Source: Campylobacterota bacterium
Lineage (GTDB): Bacteria; Campylobacterota; Campylobacteria; Campylobacterales; Sulfurovaceae
Length of the DNA stretch: 8,171 nucleotides
Assembly (NCBI GenBank): GCA_013153345.1
Contig: JAADEQ010000090.1
Location: 1-8,171 of the forward strand
Reading direction: 5' to 3'
Positions 1 to 8,171 of the stretch are shown here, one piece after another. How positions within the stretch are numbered: the first letter of the stretch is position 1; each line of letters opens with the position of its first letter. The notes beneath the pieces were generated by a model. It did not search any database. It saw only the letters and a program-made list of their open reading frames with translations, and was not told where the DNA came from. The translations under genes and the position numbers were made by a program.

Positions 1-1148
1 TACTTTGGAATCTCTTCTACAATTCTAACCTCAATAGGGCTCTCTTTTTTATTTTTTATCTCATACTCTTGCTTAATAAACTTATACTTAGCCCTATTTA
101 TAAACTCCACTACCCTACTCTTTCCTATCACATCAAAAATCTCCCCAACTCTAACCTTTACTATCTCCCCTCTAGGAGTATTTAAAACTCTATCCTCTCC
201 TAAATAGAATCCATCTCTATAGACCCTAATAACCCCCTTTGAAAGTGGCTCTCCCAAACCATTTGATTTACTATTATTAAACTCAATTATCTCATCAAAC
301 CTCAGCTCCCTCTCACCTTTAAAATCTATAAAACGACTCTTTGCCACTCCATAACTTCTATATCTAACCCCTTTGGCACTATTTAACAAAAAAAGAGTGG
401 TTTGATTCTTTAAAAGCTCTCTTTTTCCAATATCATAATAGTAGTAGTTATGAATAGAGCTACTCTTTTGATTGCTAAAACTCTCTTGCCTCAATACCCC
501 TCTCTTAACCATTACCCTTTGCTGGCCTACTCTATTTACCTCTGCAGCCACCAGCCTAATATTAAACCCCTTAAAATCTCTATTAGTAGAGTTTTTAACC
601 AATGCCCAATTTTTCAAAGCTAAACTTTTATTATCTTCAATATTGAGCACATATCTACTCTCCCACTCTATCAAATCTACTAAATAATCTATTGTAAAAG
701 TGCTATTTAGCTCCTCTTTAGACTCAACCATAAGCTCAATAGAGGCTAACTTTGGCTTATAGAGTGAAAATATAATAGAATCTATGGAGCTAACTATATA
801 AAATTTTCCATTTACCTCAATCACAATAGGCTCTATTCTTCTCAAGACTCCTTTTAAGAGCTTCTTATCTTTATCATAAAAAGAGACCACTCTATTTAGA
901 TTTTGAGATAAAATCTCTTTTTGAAAATCTTTAGCTGGAAAAAAAGAGGTAGAAAGAAGAGTAAAATTACTATCTGACTCAATAAATATAGAATCCACAA
1001 CTAAACTATTTGGAAACTCTTTATATTTAACTCTATTTATCCCCTCTCTTAAAGAGATATCTCTATCCTCCTTAACAAAACCAAAATCATTATAGATAAC
1101 TAAAGAATTTGAATATAAAAAAGCAGCTAAAAAAATTAGATATCTCAT
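1..1148 (-). CDS. Exported DUF4139-family protein, C-terminus cut by window edge
   Basis: An open frame runs from ATG at 1148-1146 to the left window edge without a stop, giving 382 complete residues; perhaps 40-60 C-terminal residues are missing. The N-terminus (MRYLIFLAAFLYSNS) looks like a short signal peptide with cleavage near residue 15, so the product is probably periplasmic or surface-exposed. The next stretch (about 16-57) has the family's usual opening, LVIYNDFGFVKEDRDISL. The DUF4139 part starts near 155-165 (LIEWESRYVLNI), continues through KNWALVKNSTNRDFKGFNIR and VAAEVNR (179-206), and ends with GVIRVYRDGFYLGEDRV (305-321) and TPRGEIVKVRVGEIFDVIG (324-342), all typical of the family. 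Four tyrosines in a row lie at 235-238. The biochemical role of the family is not established; some members are annotated as mucoidy-inhibitor-like from sequence alone. It sits 46 bases behind rpoC with no clear terminator between, so read-through is likely. Glutamate codons are 30 GAG to 2 GAA. I am confident of the gene and family, not of the function. Confidence 0.9.
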   Translation of the reverse strand, partial: MRYLIFLAAFLYSNSLVIYNDFGFVKEDRDISLREGINRVKYKEFPNSLVVDSIFIESDSNFTLLSTSFFPAKDFQKEILSQNLNRVVSFYDKDKKLLKGVLRRIEPIVIEVNGKFYIVSSIDSIIFSLYKPKLASIELMVESKEELNSTFTIDYLVDLIEWESRYVLNIEDNKSLALKNWALVKNSTNRDFKGFNIRLVAAEVNRVGQQRVMVKRGVLRQESFSNQKSSSIHNYYYYDIGKRELLKNQTTLFLLNSAKGVRYRSYGVAKSRFIDFKGERELRFDEIIEFNNSKSNGLGEPLSKGVIRVYRDGFYLGEDRVLNTPRGEIVKVRVGEIFDVIGKSRVVEFINRAKYKFIKQEYEIKNKKESPIEVRIVEEIPK

Positions 1149-1153
1149 ATTAT

Positions 1154-1160
1154 CTCCTTT
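1154..1160 (-). promoter_or_regulatory. Shine-Dalgarno of the DUF4139 gene, inside a hairpin arm
   Basis: AAAGGAG on the minus strand, five bases (ATAAT) before the ATG at 1148. It is a near-perfect match to the anti-Shine-Dalgarno and fixes the start codon. Six of its seven bases (1155-1160) fall inside the second arm of the inverted repeat at 1155-1184, so the site would be paired whenever that hairpin forms in a read-through transcript. Confidence 0.85.
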
Positions 1161-1184
1161 AGAGTAAGTATATACTCTAAAGGA
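1155..1184 (-). promoter_or_regulatory. 12-bp perfect inverted repeat filling the rpoC-DUF4139 gap
   Basis: On the minus strand TCCTTTAGAGTA (1184-1173) is followed by a six-base loop TATACT (1172-1167) and the exact complement TACTCTAAAGGA (1166-1155). As RNA this is a 12-bp stem with five G-C pairs. It begins 10 bases after the rpoC stop, and its 3' arm holds most of the next gene's ribosome binding site. No T-run follows on either strand (the minus strand continues AGATAATATG), so it does not look like an intrinsic terminator. Possible roles are masking of the ribosome binding site, protection of the rpoC mRNA 3' end after processing, or a protein-binding operator. The repeat is seen directly; the role is inferred. 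Confidence 0.7.
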
Positions 1185-1194
1185 TAATAGTTAG

Positions 1195-8171
<6,977 letters not shown>

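Noticed and set aside
388..1135. Three T7 runs in the DUF4139 gene (388-394, 939-945, 1129-1135) as phase-variation tracts
   Set aside because: Runs of seven are short for phase variation, and they mostly encode Phe/Leu stretches expected in an AT-rich genome. The frame is intact through all three.
1155..1184. Inverted repeat after rpoC as a rho-independent terminator
   Set aside because: The stem is only moderately GC-rich and no T-run follows it on either strand; the minus strand goes straight into the next ribosome binding site and start codon. The nearest T7 is about 20 bases further on, inside the next gene.

Overview
The window is one continuous minus-strand gene block from an AT-rich bacterium. 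It holds the last ~60% of rpoB (open at the right edge), the complete rpoC, and most of a gene for an exported DUF4139-family protein (open at the left edge). Transcription runs from high to low coordinates. Nothing on the plus strand looks like a real gene. I see no rRNA, tRNA, CRISPR array, insertion sequence or phage gene.

The host is most likely a member of Campylobacterota (epsilonproteobacteria). The reasons are low GC, arginine codons mostly AGA/AGG, a long beta' subunit (1513 residues, close to what I remember for Campylobacter and well above the 1407 of E. coli), and overall RpoB/RpoC sequence character. rpoB and rpoC are separate genes with an 8-base overlap, so this is not the fused rpoBC of Helicobacter and Wolinella. 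The genus cannot be fixed from the sequence. A strong preference for GAG over GAA for glutamate is unusual for such an AT-rich genome.

Layout in transcription order: 8171-5729 is rpoB, starting in the region that matches the second rifampicin cluster of E. coli. 5736-1195 is rpoC, whose start overlaps the rpoB stop and has its own Shine-Dalgarno. 1194-1149 is a 46-base gap filled by a 12-bp perfect inverted repeat whose second arm contains most of the next gene's Shine-Dalgarno. 1148-1 is the DUF4139 gene, with a signal peptide at its start and its C-terminal end cut off by the window edge.

Functionally, RpoB and RpoC together form the active centre of RNA polymerase, and their overlapping reading frames fit coupled, equal production. 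The DUF4139 protein has no known link to transcription. It may simply be carried behind the polymerase genes, with the hairpin limiting its translation. I found no clear undescribed system here. The points most worth checking are the RBS-containing hairpin, the A7 tract that puts rpoB and rpoC one base from an in-frame fusion, and the enlarged trigger-loop insertion of RpoC.
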